NCBI GenBank assembly: GCA_013298625.1
Contig: JAAFIF010000029.1
Coordinates: forward strand, 25,287 to 89,286
From: Myxococcales bacterium
GTDB lineage: Bacteria; Myxococcota_A; Polyangia; Polyangiales; Ga0077539
Length of the DNA stretch: 64,000 nucleotides
Direction of reading: 5' to 3'
Made by a program: the position numbers and the translations under genes. Of this stretch, positions 7,506 to 16,671 are shown one piece after another. The stretch's first letter is position 1. Each line of letters starts with the position of its first letter. The notes beneath the pieces were generated by a model. That model did no database searches and was not told the origin of the DNA. It was given only the letters and a program-made list of their open reading frames with translations.

Positions 7506-8891
7506 CTAGCCGCTCCATCGGGCGCTGAGCGCGGCGCGGGCGACGGCGGGGCGCACGAGGACGCGCGCAGGTGGGCGCCACGCTCCTGTGCAGAGCGCCC
7601 TGGAGAATCGCTCGCGAAACGCGCGCGTCGCGCTGCGCGTGGCCTTGAGCTCTTCGGCCGAGAGGTCTCCGACGAGCGTGAGGTTGAGGCGCATCGGCGT
7701 GAACACCACGCGCGCGGCGCGGCGGACGGCGCTCGCGTCGAGCCGGTCGAGCGACTCGCGCACGCGGTCGAGCTCGAGCCTGCGTCCCCACAGGGCGCTC
7801 GAGCCGTACTCGCGCGCGAGGGCGTGCGGGTCGTCAGCGAGGGCGTCGATCTCGAAGGCGTAGCGGTGCACGGCCTTCTCGACCTCGGCGTCCGTGGGCC
7901 CGTCGAGCGCGAGGTCGCCGAGCATGGTGAGCACCTCGCGCACGAGGCGAGGGACGCTCTCGTGGGCGACGCTGGCGCCGACGTCGAAGACGCCGACGTC
8001 ACGAAACAGCTCGAGCCCAGCGCTGACGTCGTAGGCGAGGCCGAGCTCGTCGCAGATGCGACGGTGCAGTCGCGTGGACATGCCGTCGTGCAGGACGCGG
8101 GCGAGGATTTCGATGGCGCGCGCCATCTCGGCGCTCTCGCCGGGCGTGGCGAAGCCGAGGCGAACGCACGTCTGGCTCCCCATGCGCGGCGCGTACTCGA
8201 TGCGCGCGCGGCGCTGTCGAACGCGGGCCGGCTGCGGGAGCCTCGGCTCGCCGGGCGCGAGCGTCGAGAACCCGTCGTTGATGAGGTCGAGCACGCGCTT
8301 GGGCTTGTGCGGCGAGCACACGGCCACCACGACGTTGTTGCCTACGTAGTAGTGCTGGTGGTGCGCGCGGAGGTGACGCTCGGTGAAGCGGTCGAGGTTG
8401 GCGAGCGTTCCGGTGATGGGGAGGCCGAGGGGGTGGGGGCTGAAGACTTGTTGGCGAGAGAGCGAGTCGGGGTCGAGCAGGCGGAGGTTGTCGTCGAGGT
8501 TCTCGAGGATCTCTTCGCGCACGATGGCCTTCTCGACGTCGAGCTGCCCCATCGCGGGCGTGCACAGCATCGCCCCCACCAGCGAGCACGCGCGCCCCAC
8601 GGCGTCGGGCGGAACCGAGATCTCGTACGTGCTGTAATCCGAGTGCGTCGTCGCGGTCAGGTCTCCGCCCAGCCGCTCGATGGCGTCGTTGAGCGCGTGG
8701 GCGTCCGAGTGCGTCGCGGTCCCGCGAAAGAGCATGTGTTCGAGCAGGTGCGAGAGGCCGTTGTTCGACGGCGTCTCGTAGCGTGAGCCCACTCCAACGA
8801 GGGCGGTGACGACGGCGCGGTGAAGGTGGGGGCGGTGGATGACCGCGGTACGGATTCCGTTCGGCAGCGAACCGAAGGCGACGCTGTGCAT
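7506..8891 (-). CDS. M16 family zinc peptidase (insulinase/processing-peptidase type)
   Basis: The 461-residue protein has the inverted zinc motif HLLEH (His48, Glu51, His52) and the distal glutamate in REEILE (Glu127), 75 residues later as expected for M16. An N-terminal catalytic M16 half is followed by an inactive-type C-terminal half (CVRLGFATPGE onward). There is no evident signal peptide, so it is probably cytoplasmic or periplasmic by another route. No paired subunit gene is adjacent. It is the first gene of a minus-strand run (M16, SprT-like, DHH-like). Confidence 0.9.
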   Translation of the reverse strand: MHSVAFGSLPNGIRTAVIHRPHLHRAVVTALVGVGSRYETPSNNGLSHLLEHMLFRGTATHSDAHALNDAIERLGGDLTATTHSDYSTYEISVPPDAVGRACSLVGAMLCTPAMGQLDVEKAIVREEILENLDDNLRLLDPDSLSRQQVFSPHPLGLPITGTLANLDRFTERHLRAHHQHYYVGNNVVVAVCSPHKPKRVLDLINDGFSTLAPGEPRLPQPARVRQRRARIEYAPRMGSQTCVRLGFATPGESAEMARAIEILARVLHDGMSTRLHRRICDELGLAYDVSAGLELFRDVGVFDVGASVAHESVPRLVREVLTMLGDLALDGPTDAEVEKAVHRYAFEIDALADDPHALAREYGSSALWGRRLELDRVRESLDRLDASAVRRAARVVFTPMRLNLTLVGDLSAEELKATRSATRAFRERFSRALCTGAWRPPARVLVRPAVARAALSARWSG

Positions 8892-9198
8892 TCCTCCGGT
8901 CTAGTCAGCGAGACCCCCTCCGTGCAAGCTGACGAGGACATTCTACGTCCATTGAATAGACCGCTGAGAAGGGGCATCGATGCGAGCGACCACGGTTTGT
9001 ACTTTGAAAATATTGGTAAATTCAGCGCTTCGAACGGGCGGAGCTACGCTTGGCTGATCTGTTGTTCAGTTTGCTCGGGGACGGTGTTCGAACCTTCACG
9101 AACGCGATAAACCGTTGAAATCGTGTGAAGTGCCCGACTGGTCACGAGTTCGTGAACGATTGAACACCGTCCCCGGCGGCGGTGAGACGATCGCCTCG
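8892..9198. other. divergent intergenic region with an AT-rich stretch and an inverted repeat
   Basis: This 307-nt region separates the M16 gene from the rightward pair at 9199. Bases 8996-9022 are strikingly A/T-rich for this genome and include TTTGTA and TAAATT, a possible rightward promoter. The inverted repeat at 9077-9174 occupies the right half. No ORF here looks coding. Confidence 0.5.
9077..9174. repeat. inverted pair of a dispersed 29-bp repeat
   Basis: The left arm 9077-9105 begins GGGGACGGTGTTC. The right arm 9146-9174 is its reverse complement at about 25 of 29 positions. The 40-nt spacer holds the 12-mer TGAAATCGTGTG. A third copy lies at 24288-24316. The arms resemble REP-type palindromic elements or paired operators; neither can be decided from sequence alone. 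Confidence 0.75.
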
Positions 9199-9321
9199 AT
9201 GGACCCTTCCCCCACGACCGAGACCGTGCTCGACGCCTTCGTGGCCCGCGACGAAGCCACCGGCGCATCCAAGGCGACGAGAAGCGCCGCGCGCGCGGCC
9301 AGACGGGCAGGACGATCGTGA
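9199..9321 (+). CDS. small hypothetical protein
   Basis: The 40-residue ORF starts at ATG 9199 and its stop overlaps the GTG of the next gene by 4 nt (GTGA), as coupled genes do. The sequence has an acidic N-terminal half and a basic Ala/Arg-rich end, resembling no family known to me. An in-frame upstream ATG at 9115 would place the start inside the inverted repeat. The overlap is the main support. Confidence 0.4.
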   Translation: MDPSPTTETVLDAFVARDEATGASKATRSAARAARRAGRS

Positions 9322-9986
9322 CCTATCGAGACAACGCGCGGGCCCTCGAGCAGAGCGAGTCCGTCGAGCTCCTCCGCTTTCGCCCGCCCCGCTGGTTCGC
9401 GCGCTGGCCAGCGTTGACGCTGCTCGGCTCGCTCGTCGTGATGACCCTGATGAAGCGCAACGGCTCGCTCGACGGGAGCTGGACGCTCTGGCTCTCGCTG
9501 TTCGCCGCGGTGTCGCTGTTGCTCACGCTCGCCAACGCGGCGACGCGCACGGTGAAGCTCGTGCGCGAGCGCGGCGTGCGCGCGGTGGTCATCGAGCGAC
9601 GGCTGCTCTTCTTCTCGCTGGCCAAGAAGATCCCGACCGAAGAAGACCCGGTGCTGGTCTTCGATCGCGCTGAATCGGCGCTGCTCGCGTTGGTGCTCAA
9701 AAAGGTGCCGGACACGCGCCTGGCGAAGGTCTTGATCCCCGGCGCGGGCGCCCACGTGTTGATTCGGACCAACGACGAGCACGTGCACGACAAGCTCCTC
9801 GAGGCCGCGAGCGGCTTCGAAGAGAAGGTCGCGCAGCTGAAGGGCGCCGAGGCGCTGCGTGTCGAGCGCGAGCGCGAGGACCGACGCGCAGAGGGGGTTC
9901 GCGTCGAGCTCGGAGCGCCTTCATCGGGCGAGGGCGACGCGTTGCCAGTGACTGCGCAGCGCGAAGACGCGCGAGGGCGTCAGTAG
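9318..9986 (+). CDS. hypothetical membrane protein
   Basis: The 222-residue protein has two predicted membrane helices near residues 31-45 and 54-72 (SLFAAVSLLLTLANAA). A cytoplasmic-type domain follows (KIPTEEDPVLVF...), then a charged tail after residue 165. It resembles small bacterial membrane proteins with a PH-like C-terminal domain, but this is only a guess. Start GTG 9318 overlaps the preceding small ORF. The stop overlaps the end of the convergent gene by 7 bp. Confidence 0.6.
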   Translation: MTYRDNARALEQSESVELLRFRPPRWFARWPALTLLGSLVVMTLMKRNGSLDGSWTLWLSLFAAVSLLLTLANAATRTVKLVRERGVRAVVIERRLLFFSLAKKIPTEEDPVLVFDRAESALLALVLKKVPDTRLAKVLIPGAGAHVLIRTNDEHVHDKLLEAASGFEEKVAQLKGAEALRVEREREDRRAEGVRVELGAPSSGEGDALPVTAQREDARGRQ

Positions 9987-12900
9987 GCGATCATCGCGCG
10001 GATGCTGGCGTTGACGCCGGTCGCGCGGGGGCAGGGCTCGGGGCAGATTCCGGCGACGCAGCGGCTCGAAGCGACGCGGCAGCCGCCGTACCAGCTCTCG
10101 CCGTGCACTGCGTTTTCGGGGTCGGCGTCGAGGGTGGTCCAAAACGCGTTGGTCGTCGGAAGCGCGGTGATGTCACCGTTGGTCGTCCCGACGTAGATCC
10201 AGCTGCCGTCGCGAGAGACGACGAGCGTCTCGCCGATCACGCTGGCGCGCAGGGCGGCGTGGTAGGTGGTGGAGCCGGTGGCGAGCGTTCCGATCCGGAC
10301 GGCGCCGCCCGAGGGAAGCGGTCGCGCGCGTGGCCACGTGTCCGGGCCCAAGAACATCGCGTACGCGACGCGATCCCCCGCAGGAAACCACGAGACCGCG
10401 TACGGGTACGACGTCGGCAACGTGCGCAGGTGCGGGATCGTCCCGGGGACGGTCACCACCGTGTCCGTGCTCGTGTCGAGCAAGATCACGTTGTCGCAGC
10501 CCACGTTGGTCGTCTCGGTGCCCGAGTTCGCTGCGTTGCGGATCTGCGCGGGGCACTGGCTCACGCGGCGGCCTGCGATGGCGAGGCGATTTCCTGCAGG
10601 GCTGAGCGCCATCGCGCCGAGGCCCATCGGGGTGCCCCAGCCCGTGGTGATGTGCGAGCGCACCTCGCCGCCAGGCGTCCCGCAGTTGATCGCGCGGTCG
10701 ACGTCGATCACCGCGATCGCGTTGCCCGGGGTCGCGAGCGATCCGCGGAAGCTCACGTACGCTTTGTCTCCCGCAGGCAACACCAAGACGTCCCACGCGC
10801 CCTCGTTGCGCGCCTCGCGGCCGACGTCGAAGGTCTTGCAGAGCGTTCCGTTGTCGAGGTTGACGACGGCGAGGCGGTCGCTGGTCTCGAGGGTGACCAG
10901 CGCCCACGTCACGCCCATGCGATCGACGATGGCCACGCCGCGCGGGTCTGCGCCGACCGCGACGCGCGTCACGCCGCTCGGCGCTCCTGCGGTCGTGGTC
11001 ATCGGATTGCGGTCGAAATCCACCTCGTTCATCGTGAGCAGATCGACGCCGACGAGCTGCCCGTCCGCGTTGGAGATCACCGCGACGCCCGCGCCCGTGA
11101 TGCTCATGTCGCGCGGCAATCGCCCGACAGGCACGGGGGGATGATCCACGCCGACGCTCGCGCCGGACGCGCTCGCCGTGGTGAGTCCGCTGTCCGAGAG
11201 CACAGCCAGCTCTTGCCCGCAGCCACACCACGTGCGCGCGAGCGAGCGCGGGATGGTCGTGCCCATCGCCCGTTGGTAGACGTACGGGCCGGCGCTCACG
11301 AAGTGGCAAAACGGCTCGGCGCGGGTCTCGTAGGCGCCCGGCGCTCCGACGCGCAGGTGGCGCGACGCGACCTCGACGCACGCCTCGCAGCGAGCCGCGT
11401 CGGTGTCGCTGTTGCCCGTGGCCGCCATCGCGTTTGCGCGCAGCGTGTCGAGCGTGGCCGCGGTGGTGGTGCGGCAGAGGTCCGCTGCGTGCGCGCGATG
11501 AAAGGTCCGCGCGAGCGTGAGCGCGCGGCTCGAGGCGTCGGGCGTCGCGGTGTCCGTCGTCGCGGGCCACGGAAGCCCAGGGTCCTGATAGCTCGCGAGC
11601 ACGCCCGTCGCAGGGACGACGTACTGCCGATTGGGGCTGACGCCGAGCATCGTGTACGGGCCCTCTCCGGTGCCCTGCAGCGAAGCGGTGTACGTCTGCT
11701 CGGGGTCGATCAGCGACGCGAGGCGCGCGTTGAGCGCGAGGCGCGTGGCGTCGAAGGTGAGTCCCGCCGTGGCCACGTTTGAAATCGTGCGCAACGGCTG
11801 CGGTAGAACGACGTTGGCCGTGATGTGAAAGGTCGCGAGCACGGTCTCGATCGGGATGAACGTGGTGCCGACGACGGGGAGGTTCGCGTCGATCCCGAGG
11901 CCGTGCGAGAAGGCGCGGTTGGTGGCGCGATACGGCTCGCACGCCGGGTCCGACGGGCTCGCGGGGATCGAGACCGACGGGCTTCCGGGGACGGGCCTCG
12001 GTGCGCCGAGCGCGCCGAACGCGGGCTGCGCGCCGAACGCGCTGTACACCTCGCGGATGCCCGAGGCCGAGCACGCGAGGAGCTGATCGCGTTGCGTGCT
12101 GAGCGCGGGGATTCCGGTGAGCAAATCGCGGAGGTGATCGTCGCCGCCCGCGCGCATGCGCAGCGCGCCGCGGCCGAGAAAGATGTCGTCGTGCGGAAAG
12201 CACAGCGCGTCCGGAAGGCTCGGAAACGACGGCTCCATCCCGTGGATCATCCCCGCGAACGCGCCGACGACGAGCCCGTGCACGATGCGCATTCGCTCGG
12301 GCGCGAACATCCCCGAGATGAGCGGGTCGAACACGGGCGAGAACTGATCGAGGTCGCTCGATCCCCAGCGCTCCCACGAGTGTCCTGCGGACCAGTTGTC
12401 CTGCATGTAGTGCTGCGCGAGCGCTTCGAGGGTGAGCGCCTCGGACTCGCACTCGCGCCAGAAGGGCGTGAATCGTCGGTCCGACGCGGGGTCAGCCATG
12501 GCGACCTGCGCGCGCACCATCGCGCACGAGCGCGCTCGCTCGAGCGCCATCGAGTGCAATCGTCGGTACCACTGGCCGCTCTGCGGCGGAAAGTGGTTCG
12601 CGTTGGCCGCGCCCATGTGCCCCTTGAACGCGTGGCACTCGACGCCGCCGTCGCTGGTGTACCCGCGCACGGGGCACGTCTCGTTGCCCGAGGCCCAGTC
12701 ATAGAGCGAGAACGAGAAGTCCGGCAGCATCGCGAACTCGTCCGGCGCAAACGAGCGCGTTCGAACGCGCGCGGCGGCGGTGAAGTCCACGGGCTGCATG
12801 CTGGGCAGGGTGGTTCCGCTCGCGGTGGTGTTGGCGGTGAACACGCGCACGCGCTGCGTCTCGAGCGCGGCGTCGGGCAGTCCGATGAGCGCGGCGCCGT

Positions 12901-13135
12901 ACGAGAAGATCCTGCGGTGTTCGTCGAGGCCGATGGCGTCGGGCTGCCTGAGGCGCTGCTGCGTGGCCTCGGGGCCCTCGGCGCAGTCGCGCACGAAGGT
13001 GAGCCGTCCGACGGTCTCGCTGGGGTCTTGGTAGACCGAGCACTTCGAGTCCCACGCGCTGGCGGTGGGCGCGACGAGAGAAGAGAGAACAGACAGCGAA
13101 ATCGCTGTGCGAATGGCGGTCGATCGCTGCTTCAT
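9980..13135 (-). CDS. large secreted protein: phospholipase C/S1-P1 nuclease-like N-terminus plus beta-propeller
   Basis: The 1051-residue protein begins with a signal peptide (MKQRSTAIRTAISLSVLSSL, then APTASA). A helical region near residue 240 reads QHYMQDNWSAGHSWERW; its His, Asp and His spacing resembles the zinc site of zinc-dependent phospholipase C / S1-P1 nucleases. The C-terminal third has YVTN-type propeller features (GVAIVDRMG, SDRLAVVNLDNG, AYVSFRG, NAIAVIDVDR) and ends in a Cys-rich segment. ATG 13135 was chosen for the signal peptide; it shares one base with the stop of the lipoprotein gene upstream, so the pair is coupled. Substrate is unknown. Confidence 0.65.
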   Translation of the reverse strand: MKQRSTAIRTAISLSVLSSLVAPTASAWDSKCSVYQDPSETVGRLTFVRDCAEGPEATQQRLRQPDAIGLDEHRRIFSYGAALIGLPDAALETQRVRVFTANTTASGTTLPSMQPVDFTAAARVRTRSFAPDEFAMLPDFSFSLYDWASGNETCPVRGYTSDGGVECHAFKGHMGAANANHFPPQSGQWYRRLHSMALERARSCAMVRAQVAMADPASDRRFTPFWRECESEALTLEALAQHYMQDNWSAGHSWERWGSSDLDQFSPVFDPLISGMFAPERMRIVHGLVVGAFAGMIHGMEPSFPSLPDALCFPHDDIFLGRGALRMRAGGDDHLRDLLTGIPALSTQRDQLLACSASGIREVYSAFGAQPAFGALGAPRPVPGSPSVSIPASPSDPACEPYRATNRAFSHGLGIDANLPVVGTTFIPIETVLATFHITANVVLPQPLRTISNVATAGLTFDATRLALNARLASLIDPEQTYTASLQGTGEGPYTMLGVSPNRQYVVPATGVLASYQDPGLPWPATTDTATPDASSRALTLARTFHRAHAADLCRTTTAATLDTLRANAMAATGNSDTDAARCEACVEVASRHLRVGAPGAYETRAEPFCHFVSAGPYVYQRAMGTTIPRSLARTWCGCGQELAVLSDSGLTTASASGASVGVDHPPVPVGRLPRDMSITGAGVAVISNADGQLVGVDLLTMNEVDFDRNPMTTTAGAPSGVTRVAVGADPRGVAIVDRMGVTWALVTLETSDRLAVVNLDNGTLCKTFDVGREARNEGAWDVLVLPAGDKAYVSFRGSLATPGNAIAVIDVDRAINCGTPGGEVRSHITTGWGTPMGLGAMALSPAGNRLAIAGRRVSQCPAQIRNAANSGTETTNVGCDNVILLDTSTDTVVTVPGTIPHLRTLPTSYPYAVSWFPAGDRVAYAMFLGPDTWPRARPLPSGGAVRIGTLATGSTTYHAALRASVIGETLVVSRDGSWIYVGTTNGDITALPTTNAFWTTLDADPENAVHGESWYGGCRVASSRCVAGICPEPCPRATGVNASIRAMIAY

Positions 13136-13860
13136 CACATCGCTCCGAGCATGGCTTCGACGCCGGGGACGCAGGATGGGCGAGAGAAGAGCGCGCGATC
13201 GAAGGCGCGCATGGGGCCTGCTCCGCCGACGCGCGCGGTGCGAAACGCGGACACGCACGCGGTGGGACAGCAGGGCGCCTCGGTGGTGGGGTCCGCGGTC
13301 GTGCACTGGCGCACGGACGCAAAGCACGCGTCGACCGAGCGGACGCCGGGCTGGACGCAGTTGACGACGAGCGATCCGCAGCGGGCGAGGACGTTGAGGG
13401 GGCTGACCGCTGCGGGGCGAACGAGCACGATTTCGGCGTTGGAGTTCGCCGCGAGGATGGGCTGGCCTGCGTCGTTGAGCGGGAGCCCTGCGGCGTCCGT
13501 CGTCGGCAACGGAGGCACCGTCACGTCTTCGGGCGAATACGGGACGGGGGGCTCGATGTAGGGGCCCGGCGCAGAGGCGTCGAGCGGCTCTGCATCGGGG
13601 CTCGTCGCGCCGTCGGCGCTGGTGTTCGCGTCGGCGCTGGTGTTCGCGTCGTCGCTCGCGTCGGGAGCGGACTGCGCGTCGTCCGTGCTGCTCGCGTCCG
13701 AAGCGCTCGCGTCGTTGCTCGCCGCGCCGTCGCGCGCGATCGCGTCGGTGTTGGGCTGCGCGTCCGCGATCACGACGACGTCGTCGGACGCGTCCGGAGT
13801 GGACGGGCGGCTAGGACAGCCGACGAGCCCGATACAAGTGAGTAACAGCCAACGTCTCAT
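13135..13860 (-). CDS. lipoprotein with Asp/Ala-rich linker
   Basis: The 241-residue protein carries a lipobox LVGC with Cys15. A roughly 85-residue Asp/Ala/Ser linker follows (DANTSADANTSADGATSPDA type), then a small C-terminal domain with several cysteines (CGSLVVNC, CFASVRQC, CCPTAC). It is likely outer-membrane anchored. The stop TGA shares a base with the ATG of the 1051-residue secreted protein, so the two are probably made together and may form a surface complex. No enzymatic motif is visible. Confidence 0.75.
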   Translation of the reverse strand: MRRWLLLTCIGLVGCPSRPSTPDASDDVVVIADAQPNTDAIARDGAASNDASASDASSTDDAQSAPDASDDANTSADANTSADGATSPDAEPLDASAPGPYIEPPVPYSPEDVTVPPLPTTDAAGLPLNDAGQPILAANSNAEIVLVRPAAVSPLNVLARCGSLVVNCVQPGVRSVDACFASVRQCTTADPTTEAPCCPTACVSAFRTARVGGAGPMRAFDRALFSRPSCVPGVEAMLGAM

Positions 13861-14072
13861 GCGCCGATCGCTCCTGTCGGTGGGCGCGCAGCGCTGTCGA
13901 TGCGCGGCGGTTCACCGAAGGATCGCGCAACGAGCCACGCGCGTGGTGCGCAAACGAAGCGCTTTCGACGGCGGATTCGTGACGCGATTGCGTGACGAGC
14001 GCATGCGCTGCGCCCACCCCGTCCCCCCGATGATGGCCCCCGCCGTTGCCGTGAACGATCGCGCGCGGTCGC

Positions 14073-15995
14073 TCAGTGAGCGCCAGAGCCGGTGCTGCCG
14101 GTGGATCCAGCGCCGCTGCCCGAGCCCGTGGAACCCGAGCCGCTGCTCGAACCCGAGCCCGAGCCGCTGCTCGAGCCCGTGGAGCCCGCGCTTCCCGAGC
14201 TTCCCGCGCTGCCCGCGGTTCCGCTGGCGGGCGCGTCGGTCTCGCGACGGGGCTCTTGCATCAGGGGCGAGTTGCCCATGCGGATCTCGCGGTCGCGCTC
14301 GGCGCGGACGCGGAGGCGGGCGATGTACTGGGTGATCGCTTCGCGGCGGCGGCCCGAGACGAACTCGTCGTGCAGGCGGATGCGGTCGCGGTCGTAGTCA
14401 GCGCGCGAGGCGTTGACGCGGCCGTTGTCCTTCAAGCGAAGGATGAAGCGCTCGTCGCCGGCGGCGATGGGGGCCGCGGGGCTGGGGCGCTCGGCAGTGA
14501 GCGCGAACGCGGCTGCGACCAGCGCTTCTCCGCCCGTGGACACGCCGGGAAAGCTCCCGCTCGCGGTGAACGCGGGCGTCTCGCGCGCCTCGGGGGTGCC
14601 GAGCGACGAGCGCGTCTCAGGGGCGAGGGGATTGTTGCCCGCGAGCGTCTCGGCGGCGGGGACGGGGCCGCGGTAGAAGGCTTCGAGCGAAGCGGCTCCC
14701 ATGGCGGCGGCGACGGTCTCGAAGGTGGCGCCGGCTTCGCCGAGGCGGCGCTGGGCGTCGATGGCGGCTTCGTTGGCGAGCTCGTTGCCGCGGGTCAGGC
14801 GAAACAGATCGCGGGCGATTTCGCGCTTCGCGTCGGCTTCGGCGACGTCGCCCTGGCGGCGGCCGACGACCTGAATCAAGTGCACGCCGAGGGGGCTCTG
14901 GACGACCTCGGAGAGCTGTCCGACCTGCACGTCGGGCAGGACGCGCTTGACGTCATCGGGCAGGTCGACGCGGTCGACGGCGGTCCAGCTCGACTCGCCG
15001 CCCTCGCGCCAGTGCTGGTCCTCTTGCGAGTACAAGCGCGCCATGCGGATGAAGCTCTCGCCCGCGGTGATGCGGCGGCGGATCTCTTCGAGGCGCTGAC
15101 GGATGGCGAGCTTGGCGGGGTCCTGCGCGTCGTCGGGGAAGCGCAAGAGGATCTGCCGAATGCGCACCTGCGCGGGCAGTCCGCGGAGGGACTCGCGGCG
15201 CTGGGTGAACTGCCGGTTGATCTCTTCTTGGTGGCTCGCGGCGAAGGCGTCGACCGCGGCCTGATCGTCGTCGCGGACGGTCAGGCGGTAGAAGTCCGGC
15301 GAGAACTGCAGGTAGCGGACGGTGACCTGCGTGTGGCTGCGCTCGTAGTCGCGCCACACTTCGTCGTCCGAGGCGCGGACCGAGGCGAGCACGACGCGGC
15401 GCATGCGCTCGGCGAGCAGCTCGCGGGCGAGAAAGATCTTGTAGTCGGGGACGGTGCGCGAGAACCAGCCAGCGACCCAGCGCTCGAAGTCTTCGAGCTT
15501 GAAGGCCGGGGGCGGGTCTTCGGGGTTGCGCGACTCGTCTTGCGAGTAGATGGCGAAGCGCCGCGAGGTGTCCGGCGTGCCGACGGAGCGGTCGAACGTG
15601 GTGGCGTTGAGCTGCGCGAGCTCGGACGACCCGAGGGTGTAGAAGAAATAACCGCCGCGGATTTCGCGGTTGAGGTCGGCGTCGGTGACGCGCATCCCGA
15701 GGCGCTCAGCCTCGTGCGCGAGCAGCTCGCGCTCGACGAGGCCGTTGACGATGGCGCGGCGCATGACGGCCGACCGACCATCGGTCAGCCGCACGAGGCG
15801 CGCGACCGACTGAAAGTCCTGCTGTGAAATCGTGTGTCCGTACACCTTGGCGATGAACGGAACCCCCTTGAAATCATCGGCCGAACAGCCGCTGGTGCGG
15901 CCTCCGCCGAACTGCGTTCCGAACAGCGTGGCGAGGGTGGCGACAAGGATGACGAGCAGCAGGGACTGCGAATTCTTGGTGAGACGCTCGAGCAT
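14073..15995 (-). CDS. PpiD/SurA-like periplasmic chaperone with parvulin domain
   Basis: The 640-residue protein has one N-terminal membrane anchor (residues 11-30) and a SurA-N/PpiD-type helical region. A parvulin (PPIC) domain follows (about residues 265-380), from VRIRQILLRFP to GVHLIQVVG. The first parvulin His is Gln (RIRQIL) while the second is kept (GVHLI). After it comes a long region and a Ser/Gly low-complexity tail (GSSGSAGSTGSS type). It resembles PpiD, which folds outer-membrane proteins at the inner-membrane surface. Residues in VYGHTISQ overlap one copy of the window's TGAAATCGTGTG 12-mer. Confidence 0.8.
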   Translation of the reverse strand: MLERLTKNSQSLLLVILVATLATLFGTQFGGGRTSGCSADDFKGVPFIAKVYGHTISQQDFQSVARLVRLTDGRSAVMRRAIVNGLVERELLAHEAERLGMRVTDADLNREIRGGYFFYTLGSSELAQLNATTFDRSVGTPDTSRRFAIYSQDESRNPEDPPPAFKLEDFERWVAGWFSRTVPDYKIFLARELLAERMRRVVLASVRASDDEVWRDYERSHTQVTVRYLQFSPDFYRLTVRDDDQAAVDAFAASHQEEINRQFTQRRESLRGLPAQVRIRQILLRFPDDAQDPAKLAIRQRLEEIRRRITAGESFIRMARLYSQEDQHWREGGESSWTAVDRVDLPDDVKRVLPDVQVGQLSEVVQSPLGVHLIQVVGRRQGDVAEADAKREIARDLFRLTRGNELANEAAIDAQRRLGEAGATFETVAAAMGAASLEAFYRGPVPAAETLAGNNPLAPETRSSLGTPEARETPAFTASGSFPGVSTGGEALVAAAFALTAERPSPAAPIAAGDERFILRLKDNGRVNASRADYDRDRIRLHDEFVSGRRREAITQYIARLRVRAERDREIRMGNSPLMQEPRRETDAPASGTAGSAGSSGSAGSTGSSSGSGSGSSSGSGSTGSGSGAGSTGSTGSGAH

Positions 15996-16106
15996 GATGG
16001 GTGTTTTCTCGTTCGGACAACGACCGGTCCGTCGAAGGGCGCGGGATGCTAGACGGCCTGCGCTCGCACGGCAACCGCGCTGCCTTCGCTAAATTCGCCT
16101 CTGTGG

Positions 16107-16112
16107 TACGGT
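16107..16112 (+). promoter_or_regulatory. -10 box for a leaderless transcript (small Cys-Leu protein)
   Basis: TACGGT ends 9 nt before ATG 16122, which places the expected transcription start at or next to the A of the start codon. No Shine-Dalgarno can fit between them. Confidence 0.5.
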
Positions 16113-16121
16113 GAGTCCGCG

Positions 16122-16460
16122 ATGAGCAACCAAGAAGGCGACAATCCATTCTGGCGGGACGGAGACAGCGACGGCGACGGCGACAGCGATCGCGCTGCGA
16201 TTCTGGCGCGGCGAAAGCGCTTCGTGGCCGCGGCGCTCTCGTCTCTCTCGCTCGGCGCCGCGGTGGCGGACTGCGCGCCGACCGCGTGCTTGAGCCCGCG
16301 ACCCGAGGACGCGCGGACGCAGACCGACGCCCAGCAGCCCGAGGCGCAGGCGTGCCTCTCGATCGCGCGTGACGAGGGCGTCGAGCCGGACGCGGCCGAC
16401 AGCAGCCCGGTGCCCTGCTTGGATGTGGCCCCCAGCGACGGCGGCGCGGACGGCGAGTAG
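16122..16460 (+). CDS. small secreted protein with three Cys-Leu repeats
   Basis: The 112-residue protein has an acidic Asp/Gly N-terminus and then RRKRFVAAALSSLSLGAAVADC (residues 31 onward), a basic patch plus hydrophobic stretch like a Tat or lipoprotein-type signal ending at Cys51. The remainder holds three spaced copies of a short motif: TACLSPRPE (Cys56), QACLSIARD (Cys78) and VPCLDVAPSD (Cys99). Each motif is Cys-Leu-[Ser/Asp]-x-x-x-acidic. No enzyme domain is seen. It could be a surface peptide or a multi-core precursor, but no modifying enzyme lies next to it. It is its own transcript. Confidence 0.6.
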   Translation: MSNQEGDNPFWRDGDSDGDGDSDRAAILARRKRFVAAALSSLSLGAAVADCAPTACLSPRPEDARTQTDAQQPEAQACLSIARDEGVEPDAADSSPVPCLDVAPSDGGADGE

Positions 16461-16671
16461 GCGGGCTGAGCGGAGTCGAAAAATTCACAGCGGCGAGCAA
16501 CCTCGTCGAACGACCGCGGATGCATCGGCCCACGCGACGCGCAGAGTGCGCCGTCGCGCTCACGCTGCGTTCGCGGATCGATCACGTTCGAGCCTGCGCG
16601 GTCGTCGCCCTTTGCGACGAGCGCTGATTCGTCGGTCGGTCCGCGCGCGAGTCACAGGAGGCCCGCTCGCT

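Noticed and set aside
9115..9198. Upstream ATG 9115 as start of the 9199 small gene
   Set aside because: It lies inside the inverted repeat, and the segment between is not protein-like.
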